Source: Flavobacteria bacterium RIFCSPLOWO2_12_FULL_31_7 (GTDB taxonomy: Bacteria; Bacteroidota; Bacteroidia; Flavobacteriales; Flavobacteriaceae). From it: DNA of 9,857 nt. Both the position numbers and the translations under genes were made by a program. The DNA lies in assembly GCA_001800945.1 (NCBI GenBank), contig MGWJ01000186.1, positions 917 to 10,773 on the forward strand, given 5' to 3'. Shown one piece after another: positions 1 through 6,457 of this stretch. Position 1 is the stretch's first letter. Each line of letters opens with the position of its first letter. The notes under the pieces were generated by a model that was given only the letters and a program-made list of their open reading frames with translations, searched no databases and was not told the origin of the DNA.

Positions 1-327
1 CAAGAAGAAAAACCTTTATTTTCATTTAAAGCGAACTTTTTACAAGACAGTCGTTCTTGGATTTTGATGCCAACAGAATTAGAGTTTTTAGTTTCAACTG
101 ACAATATTAATTTCAAATCCGTAGGAGTTTTTGATATTGCTAAAAATAGTGATATTAAACCAGAAAACACCGATATAAAAACAATGGATTATGGAATTCT
201 ATTAGATCATAAAACTACCGCTCGTTATGTAAAAGTCATTGCCAAAAATTACGGTAAATTACCAGAATGGCACCAAGGTTTTGGTGGTGATGCATTTATT
301 TTTATTGATGAAATTACGGTGAAATAA
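1..327 (+). CDS. C-terminal end of a probable GH20 beta-N-acetylhexosaminidase (5' truncated)
   Basis: The reading frame is open from the first base of the window to the TAA at 325-327, giving about 108 residues of the C-terminus of a larger protein. The end has the pattern ARYVKVIAKNYGKLPEWHQG followed by GGDAFIFIDEITV. From memory this is the usual ending of Bacteroidota family-20 hexosaminidases, where a small beta-sandwich (F5/8 type C-like) domain follows the catalytic barrel. Such enzymes are usually secreted or surface-bound and release terminal N-acetylhexosamines from glycans or chitin fragments. The catalytic Asp-Glu pair and any signal peptide would lie upstream of the window, so the enzymatic call rests on the tail alone. 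Internal TTG/ATG codons at 64-69 are not the true start, because the frame and the recognisable sequence continue upstream of them. Another carbohydrate-active enzyme with the same appended domain remains possible. Confidence 0.6.
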   Translation, partial: QEEKPLFSFKANFLQDSRSWILMPTELEFLVSTDNINFKSVGVFDIAKNSDIKPENTDIKTMDYGILLDHKTTARYVKVIAKNYGKLPEWHQGFGGDAFIFIDEITVK

Positions 328-341
328 ATTCAAACAAAACT

Positions 342-707
342 ATGGAATTAGAAATCCCAAATTCATATAAATGGTTTCTTCAAGAGAAACTTATAAAATT
401 TATTCCTTGGCATTTTTATGAAACTTTAGAATTAAAATCTGACATCAATGAAAGATTTAAAATTGAAGATAATTCCAATCGTGAAGTCTTGACATTTGGA
501 CATCGACAAGATATGGACACTTATGCTGGATTTGAAATTGTAAATAGTAAAATATGTGAAAACGTAATTGTTTTTCATCCTTCCTTTCAAAAAAACACAG
601 CCGATTGGAGTATAATTGAGAATGAACATATCGATTTTATTCAATTTATGAAAAATCAAGTTTTACAAGATGTAAAAGAATGGTTAGAAGATGATTTTGA
701 GGATTAA
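342..707 (+). CDS. Hypothetical 121-residue acidic cytosolic protein
   Basis: This ORF starts at ATG 342, 14 nt after the stop of the hexosaminidase-like gene, and ends at TAA 705-707. The protein has no signal peptide, membrane segment or cysteine-rich motif. Visible features are an aromatic N-terminal part (YKWFLQEKL, FIPWHFYETL), a central segment with DTYAGFEIVN and VIVFHPSF, and a very acidic tail (EWLEDDFED). I do not recognise a family with confidence. The alternation of beta-like and alpha-like stretches suggests a small compact soluble protein. It could be co-transcribed with the upstream gene given the short gap. The AraC-type gene on the other strand ends only 7 bp downstream, so the two genes converge with no room for a separate terminator. 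A shorter open frame on the opposite strand inside this gene is treated as a shadow. Confidence 0.75.
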   Translation: MELEIPNSYKWFLQEKLIKFIPWHFYETLELKSDINERFKIEDNSNREVLTFGHRQDMDTYAGFEIVNSKICENVIVFHPSFQKNTADWSIIENEHIDFIQFMKNQVLQDVKEWLEDDFED

Positions 708-714
708 AAAACAA

Positions 715-1575
715 TCAAACCAACTTCTTAAAACCTTTCGGTGACAAATTCGTATATTTCTTAAAAACTTTAGAGAAATAGGAATAATTCTCAAAACCTA
801 AATCATTTGCAACTTCACCAATTGTCATTACATTGGCAGATAATAAACGCTTACTTTCTAAAATAATTTTGCTGTAAATAAATTCCGTTAACGTAATATC
901 TAAAACATTTTTACAAATTCTGTTCAGATGTTTCAAACTCATATTCATTTTATCGGCATAAAAAGAGGGCAATTTTTCTGTTTTAAAATACTGATTTACT
1001 AACTGTTCTAATTCTTTAATTTTTAGATTATAAGAATGTAAATTATGTTCTTGTAACGATTCATAAATCCGAGCTAACTCAACATGAATGATATCTAAGA
1101 GGTTCAATAATTTATCTAATTTCTTATATTCATTCCGGTTGTTTTCTTCCAAGAGTAAATCAAAATAAATAGAAATTTCTTTGGCTTGACTTTCATTCAA
1201 AATTATTTCTGGCGAATTCTTCAAATCTCTGTAAAAAGAATACTCTTCAATTTGTTTCGAACCAAAATACACATTATAAATTTCTTGAGAATAAAAGGCA
1301 ATATAACCATCAATATCAGCAGAAAGTTGCCAACTATGCACTTGTCCAGGTTTTAGCACAAATAATGACTTCGGTTGAATTTCAAATGTATCAAAATCAA
1401 TCGTATGAAATCCAGAACCTTGAGTAAATAGTACTAATAAATAAAAATTATGACTGTGCGAATTCTCAATAAAATCGTGAGTTTTTAAATGCGATTTAAA
1501 ATCATTAAAATACAAATCATTTGCATCAGCCTGACAATTGAACTTTTTAATTTGATAAATGGGTAACTTTTCCAT
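715..1575 (-). CDS. AraC-family transcriptional regulator
   Basis: This 286-residue protein has the standard two-part layout. Residues about 35-100 form a cupin-like sensor domain (HSHNFYLLVLFTQGSG, then FEIQPKSLFVLKPGQVHSW), the small-ligand-binding arm seen in many AraC proteins. Residues about 185-284 form the DNA-binding domain with two helix-turn-helix units. The second (IGEVANDLGFENYSYFSKVF, 252-271, then TNLSPKGFKK) is the classic AraC signature. The protein is cytosolic and should bind DNA directly. The ligand cannot be read from sequence. The gene is divergent from the DUF983 gene, with 92 bp between the two starts, and convergent with the 121-residue gene, so its own gene or the DUF983 gene are candidate targets. 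Start ATG at 1573-1575 is followed by MEKLPIYQI, which begins the recognisable domain directly. The family call is firm and the regulated process is unknown. Confidence 0.93.
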   Translation of the reverse strand: MEKLPIYQIKKFNCQADANDLYFNDFKSHLKTHDFIENSHSHNFYLLVLFTQGSGFHTIDFDTFEIQPKSLFVLKPGQVHSWQLSADIDGYIAFYSQEIYNVYFGSKQIEEYSFYRDLKNSPEIILNESQAKEISIYFDLLLEENNRNEYKKLDKLLNLLDIIHVELARIYESLQEHNLHSYNLKIKELEQLVNQYFKTEKLPSFYADKMNMSLKHLNRICKNVLDITLTEFIYSKIILESKRLLSANVMTIGEVANDLGFENYSYFSKVFKKYTNLSPKGFKKLV

Positions 1576-1643
1576 ATTTACAAAATGTCTTTATTTTACC
1601 ATTTTTAGCGAATATAAGAAACTTTTCGCACATTGATAAGTCT

Positions 1644-1651
1644 TAATTTTG
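1644..1651 (+). promoter_or_regulatory. Predicted -7 promoter element of the DUF983 gene
   Basis: TAATTTTG matches the Bacteroidota -7 consensus TAnnTTTG exactly and lies 16 nt before the ATG at 1668. No clear -33 TTG is found at the usual distance; only a TTTT run near 1623-1626 is there. The call rests on one element and on position in a divergent intergenic region. On the opposite strand TATATTCG (1616-1609) is a one-mismatch candidate for the araC-type gene, but it is too weak to list separately. Confidence 0.4.
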
Positions 1652-1667
1652 CATAAAATAATTGATT

Positions 1668-2030
1668 ATGTTACAAAACATCAAACACATACTAAATAAT
1701 GATTGTCCAAACTGTTATAAAGGAAAAGTTTTTAGAGATAAAAGTTTTTTCTTCAGCATTGGTTTTCCAAAAATGAATGAATATTGTAGTCATTGCCATA
1801 ACAAATTTGAAAAAGAGCCAGGCTATTTCTTCGGTTCGATGTTTGTGAGCTATGCATTAGGCGTTGGTGAAGCAATAATTACTTACATAATTGCGCATCA
1901 ATTTTTTGAAGAAAATTTCGACTTAAGAATGATTCCAATAATCGCAACTGTGATTGTTTTAATGTCGTCTTTTAATCTTCGTTTATCTAGAATGATTTGG
2001 ATTTATATGTTTAAAAACTATTCGAATTGA
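1668..2030 (+). CDS. DUF983 family zinc-ribbon membrane protein
   Basis: Taking ATG 1668 as start gives 120 residues. An earlier TTG at 1662 is in frame but adds only two residues and overlaps the likely transcript start. The N-terminus carries two CxxC pairs (C13-P-N-C16 and C40-S-H-C43), a probable zinc-binding ribbon. It is followed by FEKEPGYFFGSMFVSYALG, the conserved core of DUF983 proteins. Two hydrophobic stretches at about 54-80 and 88-105 should span the inner membrane. The family is widespread in Bacteroidota and Alphaproteobacteria, and I know of no established function. The gene is divergent from the AraC-type regulator. Downstream, 181 bp of non-coding DNA separates it from the next gene. 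The family assignment is confident and no role is claimed. Confidence 0.9.
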   Translation: MLQNIKHILNNDCPNCYKGKVFRDKSFFFSIGFPKMNEYCSHCHNKFEKEPGYFFGSMFVSYALGVGEAIITYIIAHQFFEENFDLRMIPIIATVIVLMSSFNLRLSRMIWIYMFKNYSN

Positions 2031-2149
2031 TAATTGAAACACATAAGTCATATAAGTTTTATTTGCAATACTTGATATTTAGGCGCTTCGCTCAAAAAGA
2101 CAACATAGCTTTATTTTAAAATTTTAAATCAATCGAAAAAAAATATATT

Positions 2150-2177
2150 TTTATTGTTTTTCAATAAATTTTTATTG
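2150..2177. promoter_or_regulatory. Candidate operator: three alternating TTTATTG/CAATAAA half-sites
   Basis: TTTATTG occurs at 2150-2156, its reverse complement CAATAAA at 2162-2168, and TTTATTG again at 2171-2177. The last two form the 16-bp perfect inverted repeat CAATAAATTTTTATTG with a 2-bp centre. The first two form another inverted repeat with a 5-bp centre. They overlap the predicted -33 and -7 elements, where a repressor would block polymerase. The small Cro/CI protein encoded by the second gene of the operon is the obvious candidate binder. The sequence is AT-rich, so chance is not excluded, but three exact heptamers in 28 bp is notable. Confidence 0.4.
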
Positions 2178-2184
2178 ATATTTG
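2154..2184 (+). promoter_or_regulatory. Predicted promoter of the DUF2975-regulator operon
   Basis: A TTG at 2154-2156 and GATATTTG at 2177-2184 (seven of eight bases of TAnnTTTG) are separated by 20 bp, the spacing expected for the Bacteroidota primary sigma factor. The -7 element ends 27 nt before the ATG at 2212. The spacer is almost entirely filled by a palindrome listed separately. Confidence 0.5.
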
Positions 2185-2211
2185 CATCATCAACTTTTAA
2201 TATTTAAAATT

Positions 2212-2766
2212 ATGGAAATTAAAATTAGTTCGAAGCAAATGCTTATGGTGTTAAGAATTCTTTGTTGGATTATCTTTATTGGATTATGTATTGAAGCTGG
2301 CGGAATTCTATTCAATCTTTTTTACACGCTACTTTTTAACCCAACTGGAGCTGGATTTTTCTGGAATCAAATTGATTTTTCATCTTTGTACCAATTCGAC
2401 GAAGGTCATTTCATTGTAGTAACTGGAATTATGAGTATAGTTGCCCTACTAAAAGCAATAATGTTTTACTTGATTATTAGAATTATTGAAAACAAGGAAC
2501 TTTCCATAACTTCACCATTTAATCATTCCATAAGAAAATTTATTTTAATTCAAGCTTATATTTCTTTTGGGATAGGTTTTTTTACAAATTATGGTATGAA
2601 TTATACAGAATGGTTAGCTAATCAAAATATCAAAATGCCTACCATTCATTTATTAAAAATTGCAGGTGGAGATGTTTGGTTATTTATGGGTGTGATTTTA
2701 TTTGTGCTTGCTTATGTGTTCAAAAGAGGTATAGAATTACAAGAAGAAATGGATTTAACAGTTTAA
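2212..2766 (+). CDS. DUF2975 family integral membrane protein
   Basis: From ATG 2212 the protein has 184 residues. An upstream in-frame TTG at 2182 lies inside the predicted -7 element and is rejected as start. Four hydrophobic segments at about 11-42, 66-92, 108-127 and 150-170 predict a four-helix inner-membrane protein with no signal peptide. The C-terminal tail FKRGIELQEEMDLTV is the hallmark ending of DUF2975 proteins (YoaS-like). This family is nearly always encoded next to a tiny Cro/CI-type regulator, which is the case here: the next gene starts 3 nt after this stop. The biochemical role is not known to me. The pair resembles a membrane sensor or effector and its dedicated regulator, but that is inference from neighbourhood. 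Residues such as W51, D55 and E64 in the first loop may face the periplasm. Confidence 0.9.
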   Translation: MEIKISSKQMLMVLRILCWIIFIGLCIEAGGILFNLFYTLLFNPTGAGFFWNQIDFSSLYQFDEGHFIVVTGIMSIVALLKAIMFYLIIRIIENKELSITSPFNHSIRKFILIQAYISFGIGFFTNYGMNYTEWLANQNIKMPTIHLLKIAGGDVWLFMGVILFVLAYVFKRGIELQEEMDLTV

Positions 2767-2769
2767 AAT

Positions 2770-2973
2770 ATGGCTATAGTTGTAAATTTAGATGTAATGA
2801 TGGCCAAGAGAAAAATGTCGTTAAATGAACTTTCTGAAAAAGTAGATTTGACTTTAGCGAATTTGTCCATTTTAAAAACCGGAAAAGCAAAAGCGATACG
2901 TTTTAGCACATTAGAAGCAATTTGCAAAGTTCTAGATTGTCAGCCTGGTGATATTTTAGAGTATATTGATTAA
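2770..2973 (+). CDS. YozG-like small Cro/CI-type HTH regulator
   Basis: This 67-residue protein is a single helix-turn-helix domain, the usual full length for the family. MAIVVNLDVMMAKRKMSLNE is the typical start. Recognition helix context (LANLSILKTGKAKAIRFSTL, about 29-48) and the ending LDCQPGDILEYID match the YozG/HTH_26 group of XRE-type regulators. The ATG lies 3 nt after the DUF2975 stop, so the two genes are almost certainly translated from one message. It should act in the cytosol as a DNA-binding dimer. The palindrome in the operon's promoter is a plausible autoregulatory site. What signal it responds to, and whether it contacts the membrane partner, cannot be read from sequence. 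The family call is firm. Confidence 0.93.
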   Translation: MAIVVNLDVMMAKRKMSLNELSEKVDLTLANLSILKTGKAKAIRFSTLEAICKVLDCQPGDILEYID

Positions 2974-2999
2974 ATATTAGATGCTAAAAAATATTTAAT
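2969..2999. repeat. 10-bp inverted repeat over the regulator stop codon
   Basis: ATTAAATATT at 2969-2978 and AATATTTAAT at 2990-2999 are perfect inverted copies separated by 11 bp. The left arm covers the TAA stop of the YozG-like gene. It is made only of A and T, so a hairpin would be weak. It could be a transcript-end structure ahead of the terminator or a protein site. Confidence 0.35.
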
Positions 3000-3007
3000 G
3001 AAATAAA

Positions 3008-3040
3008 AAAATCCCGAAACTTTATCAGAATCGGGATTTT
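3008..3040. terminator. Bidirectional intrinsic terminator between convergent genes
   Basis: AAAATCCCGA (3008-3017) and TCGGGATTTT (3031-3040) form a perfect 10-bp stem with a 13-nt loop. The stem has a GC core and A/T runs on both sides, so it can act for the plus-strand regulator operon ending at 2973 and for the minus-strand DUF4252 pair ending at 3062. Confidence 0.88.
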
Positions 3041-3061
3041 ATATTTTTATAAAAACTTAAC

Positions 3062-3595
3062 TTATTTTTTATTTACGAAATTCAAAATAGGTTTTAGTTG
3101 TTCCATATCGATATTTGATTTTTGTAAAATACTGAAAAATTGCATCGCATCTTCAGGTTTCATATTGTCGCCTAAAACACGAATTACCGTGAAACCTAAA
3201 TCTTTTTGATTTCCGAATAAAACCAACTCATCAATTTCTTTATTATCACCAACCAACATAATTGATGCATTATGCCCTACTCCATTTAATTTAATCAAAG
3301 GTTGAAAAGTGGTATCCTTTAAAATTTCTTTAACTTCTTTAATTTCCTTAGTATACTGAGCGTTGTTTTTTTCATCTTTTTTGAAAGCTAAAACATTCAC
3401 TTTTTCAAATGAAGCTAAAGCTTTTTTCTCTGATTCAGATAATTTACTTTCATTTACATTTAAGATCGAAGAAGAAATATCCATGGACATAAATTCTTTT
3501 TTATCTCCACTTTTTACGAAATATTTTTGCAAAGAAGGCTCGTCTTTACAACTCATCATAACAACTACTAAAGCAATTCCAATTAATTTTTTCAT
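3062..3595 (-). CDS. DUF4252 family lipoprotein, probably surface-exposed
   Basis: This 177-residue protein starts with a short lipoprotein signal peptide. The lipobox VMMSC puts the lipidated cysteine at residue 16. The mature N-terminus reads CKDEP. Cys-Lys followed by two acidic residues matches the lipoprotein export signal K-(D/E)2 known from Capnocytophaga and related Bacteroidota, which directs lipoproteins to the cell surface. The body (FMSMDISSSIL, KVNVLAFKKDE, IMLVGDNKEIDELVLFG, LGFTVIRVLGDNM) fits DUF4252, a family of unknown function common in Flavobacteriia and often found as adjacent copies. A second DUF4252 gene lies just upstream with 6 nt between them, so they form an operon. 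The gene ends 21 bp before the shared terminator. Family call is good; function is unknown and surface location is inferred from the export signal. Confidence 0.85.
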   Translation of the reverse strand: MKKLIGIALVVVMMSCKDEPSLQKYFVKSGDKKEFMSMDISSSILNVNESKLSESEKKALASFEKVNVLAFKKDEKNNAQYTKEIKEVKEILKDTTFQPLIKLNGVGHNASIMLVGDNKEIDELVLFGNQKDLGFTVIRVLGDNMKPEDAMQFFSILQKSNIDMEQLKPILNFVNKK

Positions 3596-3601
3596 CGTTT
3601 A

Positions 3602-4120
3602 TTATTTTGAAATTTTACTTAAAATATCCGCACCAGGAATATTTAATTTCTTTACAATTAAAGCAATTTCGCTTAAAGGAAAATCGCCTTTAATAGATAA
3701 AACTGACGTTTTTACACCATTGAAATTTCCATTTACCACTACTAAAACCTCTCTTACATTAGATTGATTAGCATCGGTTTTACCATACACCTTAATTACA
3801 TTTCCATCTTGTGTTGTTGTGGTAATTGATTCTAACGGATTCGCTTTTAAATAAGAAGCTGCTGCTGAATTGATGTCGCCACTTAATTTTGATTGCGACG
3901 TATAAACTGCTTGTAAATTGTCTAATTTTTTAAGCAAATTCATGTATTGTTGCATTTCTTTATCTTTTGCATCTACCTTAACCTTGCTCATCATTTCGAA
4001 CATTTTTTTAGAAACCACAATGCTTTCTACACCTTCTTTATCTTCTAATTTATCGAAAGCATTTTGAGAAAACGCTAAAGATGAAACTAATAGGGCTACA
4101 TAAACGATAATTTTTTTCAT
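3602..4120 (-). CDS. DUF4252 family secreted protein
   Basis: This 172-residue protein begins with a standard signal peptide (MKKIIVYVALLVSSLAFSQN), with likely cleavage after AFS-18 just before Gln19, a usual Bacteroidota site. There is no lipobox cysteine, so unlike its neighbour it should be soluble in the periplasm or exported. The mature part (ESIVVSKKMFEMMSKV, NPLESITTTTQDGNVIKVYG, VREVLVVVNGNFNGVKTSVL, LSIKGDFPLSEI) has the strand-rich pattern of DUF4252. It is the first gene of a two-gene operon with the DUF4252 lipoprotein. In many Flavobacteria such pairs follow an ECF sigma factor gene; none is present here, since the next upstream gene on this strand is the B12 receptor with its own terminator. 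No function is proposed. Confidence 0.82.
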   Translation of the reverse strand: MKKIIVYVALLVSSLAFSQNAFDKLEDKEGVESIVVSKKMFEMMSKVKVDAKDKEMQQYMNLLKKLDNLQAVYTSQSKLSGDINSAAASYLKANPLESITTTTQDGNVIKVYGKTDANQSNVREVLVVVNGNFNGVKTSVLSIKGDFPLSEIALIVKKLNIPGADILSKISK

Positions 4121-4162
4121 TTTTAAATAATTTTATTTTTTATAGTGTATCAAAATCTATTC

Positions 4163-4170
4163 CAAAGATA
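4163..4170 (-). promoter_or_regulatory. Predicted -7 element of the DUF4252 operon
   Basis: On the minus strand TATCTTTG matches TAnnTTTG exactly, 42 nt before the ATG at 4120. No TTG sits at the expected -33 distance. The position, between the upstream terminator and the first DUF4252 gene, supports it. Confidence 0.45.
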
Positions 4171-4201
4171 AGACAACCATTTTATGTATTTGTTACAGAA
4201 A

Positions 4202-4238
4202 AAAAAGGATTTAAAGTTAAACGCCTTAAATCCTTTTT
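4202..4238 (-). terminator. Intrinsic terminator of the BtuB-like receptor gene
   Basis: AAAAAGGATTTAA (4202-4214) and TTAAATCCTTTTT (4226-4238) form a perfect 13-bp stem with an 11-nt loop. Read on the minus strand it lies 32 nt after the receptor stop codon and is followed by a run of eight T, the expected layout of a Rho-independent terminator. It separates the B12 genes from the DUF4252 operon. Confidence 0.88.
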
Positions 4239-4270
4239 GTAAACTAACTCGGATGAGCTATTTCAAGAAA

Positions 4271-6187
4271 TTAGAATTTTAAATTTAAACCTAATTTAAA
4301 GTTTCTTCCTCTTGATGTAAATCCAACCGTTTCAATAAAATCTTCGTTAAAAATATTTTGAACAGCCGCAAACAAACTTAAATTTGAAGATACATTTACA
4401 CTTAAATTGGTATGTACTAATTGATACGATGGAACTTCAGTAGCCACAGTTGTGTAAGTAACACTATCAAAATAAGCTACATCTCTTTGATTAATATATT
4501 GGTATTGTGCATTCCATGAAATATTTTTTGTAATATCGATAGACAAATTAGCATTGGCTCTGTGTTTGGCAACAAATCTTGCAATTAAAACATCATTTTG
4601 TACAAATGTATAATTTCCACTAACCATAATTTTTTGAACAGGTTTGATTACAACATTTGTTTCGAAACCTTTTGATTTACTAATTCCTGCAATGTTAACA
4701 TACTGTCCCCATGGTGGACTTGGCAAATTTCCAAATACAATAGAATTATCATCCTCTCTATAAAAAGTGGCACCTGTGAAAACTACTTTTTTGTTTAAAA
4801 ATGACTTTTCAAAACCTAATTCGGCAGTTGTATTTTCTTGTGGTGTCAATGCAGAATTCCCGTAAGGAGAATACACTTGGTATAATGTTGGAGAAACAAC
4901 CGCACCACCAACAGAACCAAAGAATTTCAATCCAATTTTTGAAATGGTGTACGATGGATTCAAGTTCCAAATTAAATAATCATTATAAACACTATGCTTG
5001 TGGTAACGAACACCTGTATTTACATTTAATCCGAATTTTGTTTCATAAACAGCTGTTACATAAGGATCAATAACATTAAATTTAGCAGCATTTCCGAGAA
5101 TATCGCCATAAGGTGTAAACTGATTCATATCAAAAAACTGAAATTGCACACCCGTTACTACATACAACGAACTCAACACATTATATTTATTAAAAGCATC
5201 CACATTCACATTTCTCGACTTGTAGAAAGAGTTTGAAAGACCTGACCACATATCAAAATTAATATATGCTCTTTCTAGCAATCCAAATGAAGAATTGATT
5301 TTAAATTCTCCTTTTTTGTATTTATAAGTTGGTGTAAATCCCGCTCTAAATTGCTCACTTGATAAAGAATTAAATTCGTTATCTGCAAAAGAACCATCAT
5401 CAAAAGTTGATTTTAATTTATCGTAATTGGCAAAGAAATCAAAATTTAATTTTGAAGTTACTTTAACTCCAAATTGTTGGTTTAAATTTAATCTTGAGAA
5501 AGAATCATCTTCAAAATTAACACCAGCTGCTTCACTTAAACCTTTCACTTCGGTACTATTTAATGAGGTTAAAAACGAAACTTTTCCGTTAGAACCATTA
5601 AATGAAAAACCTTGATTAGATTCTTTACCATGTAATTTATGATTTTCTGTTGTGTTTTGTGTGCCAACATTTACATAAGCTGTACCAGAAATATCATTCT
5701 TTACTGCTTTTTTTAAGGTAATATTAATCACTGCTGAAGCGCCATTTGGCCCATATAAAACCGTAGAAGCACCTTTTAAAACTTCGATACTTTCTACTTG
5801 ATCAACAGGCAATAAACGTAAATCGTAAGTAGAAGAAATACTTGAGGCATCTACAACTGGATTTCCATCAATTAAAATTAAAACTTGATTGGTATTTCCT
5901 CCTCTAACAAATAAATCTAAATTTTTACCTGCATTCCCTTGATTACCAACCACCTCAAATCCTGACAACTGACTTAAAACTGTCGCCACACTTTGTCCTT
6001 TTCTTTGTGCTAAATCTTTTTGTGTAATTTTTTCGATACTTCTACCTGATTTTGCTTTGCTTTGCGCAAATTTGGTGTCTGTAATAACTACTTCTTCAAT
6101 AGTTTTTGTAGCATCTTGTTCTTGTGCCATGGCAAAAGAAGTCACCAACGTAAAAAACGCGGTTAATTGAATGAAATTCGTTTTCAT
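4271..6187 (-). CDS. btuB: TonB-dependent outer-membrane receptor, BtuB-like (cobalamin uptake)
   Basis: This 638-residue protein has a signal peptide ending AMA-21 before Gln22. A TonB box-like EEVVIT follows at 31-36. The plug domain spans about 45-160 (FVRGG 93-97, VLILIDGNPV 102-111, IEVLKGASTVLYGPNGASAV 134-153). The rest is a beta-barrel ending in GRNFKLGLNLKF with the terminal phenylalanine needed for barrel assembly. It should import its ligand into the periplasm using TonB-ExbBD energy. The family alone does not fix the ligand, but the cobalamin riboswitch in its 5' leader and the adjacent nucleotide-loop genes make corrinoids by far the best guess. It is of BtuB size and lacks a carboxypeptidase-like N-terminal extension, so it is not a SusC-type receptor. 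No BtuFCD inner-membrane transporter is present in the window. Expression should drop when B12 is plentiful. Confidence 0.9.
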   Translation of the reverse strand: MKTNFIQLTAFFTLVTSFAMAQEQDATKTIEEVVITDTKFAQSKAKSGRSIEKITQKDLAQRKGQSVATVLSQLSGFEVVGNQGNAGKNLDLFVRGGNTNQVLILIDGNPVVDASSISSTYDLRLLPVDQVESIEVLKGASTVLYGPNGASAVINITLKKAVKNDISGTAYVNVGTQNTTENHKLHGKESNQGFSFNGSNGKVSFLTSLNSTEVKGLSEAAGVNFEDDSFSRLNLNQQFGVKVTSKLNFDFFANYDKLKSTFDDGSFADNEFNSLSSEQFRAGFTPTYKYKKGEFKINSSFGLLERAYINFDMWSGLSNSFYKSRNVNVDAFNKYNVLSSLYVVTGVQFQFFDMNQFTPYGDILGNAAKFNVIDPYVTAVYETKFGLNVNTGVRYHKHSVYNDYLIWNLNPSYTISKIGLKFFGSVGGAVVSPTLYQVYSPYGNSALTPQENTTAELGFEKSFLNKKVVFTGATFYREDDNSIVFGNLPSPPWGQYVNIAGISKSKGFETNVVIKPVQKIMVSGNYTFVQNDVLIARFVAKHRANANLSIDITKNISWNAQYQYINQRDVAYFDSVTYTTVATEVPSYQLVHTNLSVNVSSNLSLFAAVQNIFNEDFIETVGFTSRGRNFKLGLNLKF

Positions 6188-6277
6188 CTTTAATTTTTAA
6201 ATTTTAAAAAATAGGAAAAAAGCACAGAATTACCCATACCCAAACTTTTTCTCCCGAAAGCTTGATACATTATGAAT

Positions 6278-6411
6278 TGCGGCAGGTCTCCTGGCTTGCG
6301 TATTATTGTTTTCCTTCCCATCCCTAATATCGGAACAGTGGATTTGTAGTAACAATAACCTTATTAGCATACAGTTGCGGGTACAGCTCAGGTTTTACAC
6401 CTGATTCCCTT
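6278..6411 (-). ncRNA. Cobalamin (B12) riboswitch aptamer
   Basis: Read on the minus strand, the conserved blocks appear in order: GGGAATCAGGTG, the hairpin TCAGGT-GTAAA-ACCTGA (6404-6388), GAGCTGTACCCGCAACTGT, CCACTG, GGGATGGGAAGG, and the B12 box GCCAGGAGACCTGCC (6295-6281) preceded by GCAA. The arms TTATTGTT (6358-6351) and AACAATAA (6310-6303) form a perfect 8-bp pairing that closes the core. This is the classic adenosylcobalamin/cobalamin-sensing architecture. The 90 nt to the receptor start form the expression platform. I see no clear intrinsic terminator there, so translational control is more likely than early termination. The region 6188-6494 contains no protein gene: it holds this element, its leader and its promoter. 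Confidence 0.96.
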
Positions 6412-6418
6412 TTAATGA

Positions 6419-6439
6419 ATTTTACGAAAAGTGTAAAAT
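6419..6439 (-). promoter_or_regulatory. Small hairpin in the riboswitch leader
   Basis: On the minus strand ATTTTAC, a 7-nt loop and GTAAAAT form a perfect 7-bp inverted repeat a few bases upstream of the aptamer. It is AU-rich, and its role is not known. It may shield or compete with the 5' side of the aptamer. Confidence 0.3.
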
Positions 6440-6457
6440 CCAACCATAATTCGAGTG

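Noticed and set aside
2031..2149. Possible small gene or RNA in the gap after the DUF983 gene
   Set aside because: There is no open frame with a credible start, no stable GC-containing hairpin and no known RNA motif. Only the promoter region at its right end can be supported.
2182..2211. TTG start ten codons upstream for the DUF2975 gene
   Set aside because: It falls within the predicted -7 element, and the family sequence begins at the ATG at 2212.
4801..5073. Plus-strand open frame inside the receptor gene
   Set aside because: It is antisense to a strongly recognisable barrel-coding region and its protein has no family features. The same holds for 5427-5615, 6706-6915, 8359-8565 and 3363-3767 on the plus strand and 432-659 on the minus strand.
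6188..6277. Transcription terminator in the riboswitch expression platform
   Set aside because: I could not find a GC-stem hairpin followed by a T run on the minus strand, only AT-rich segments, so no terminator is annotated.
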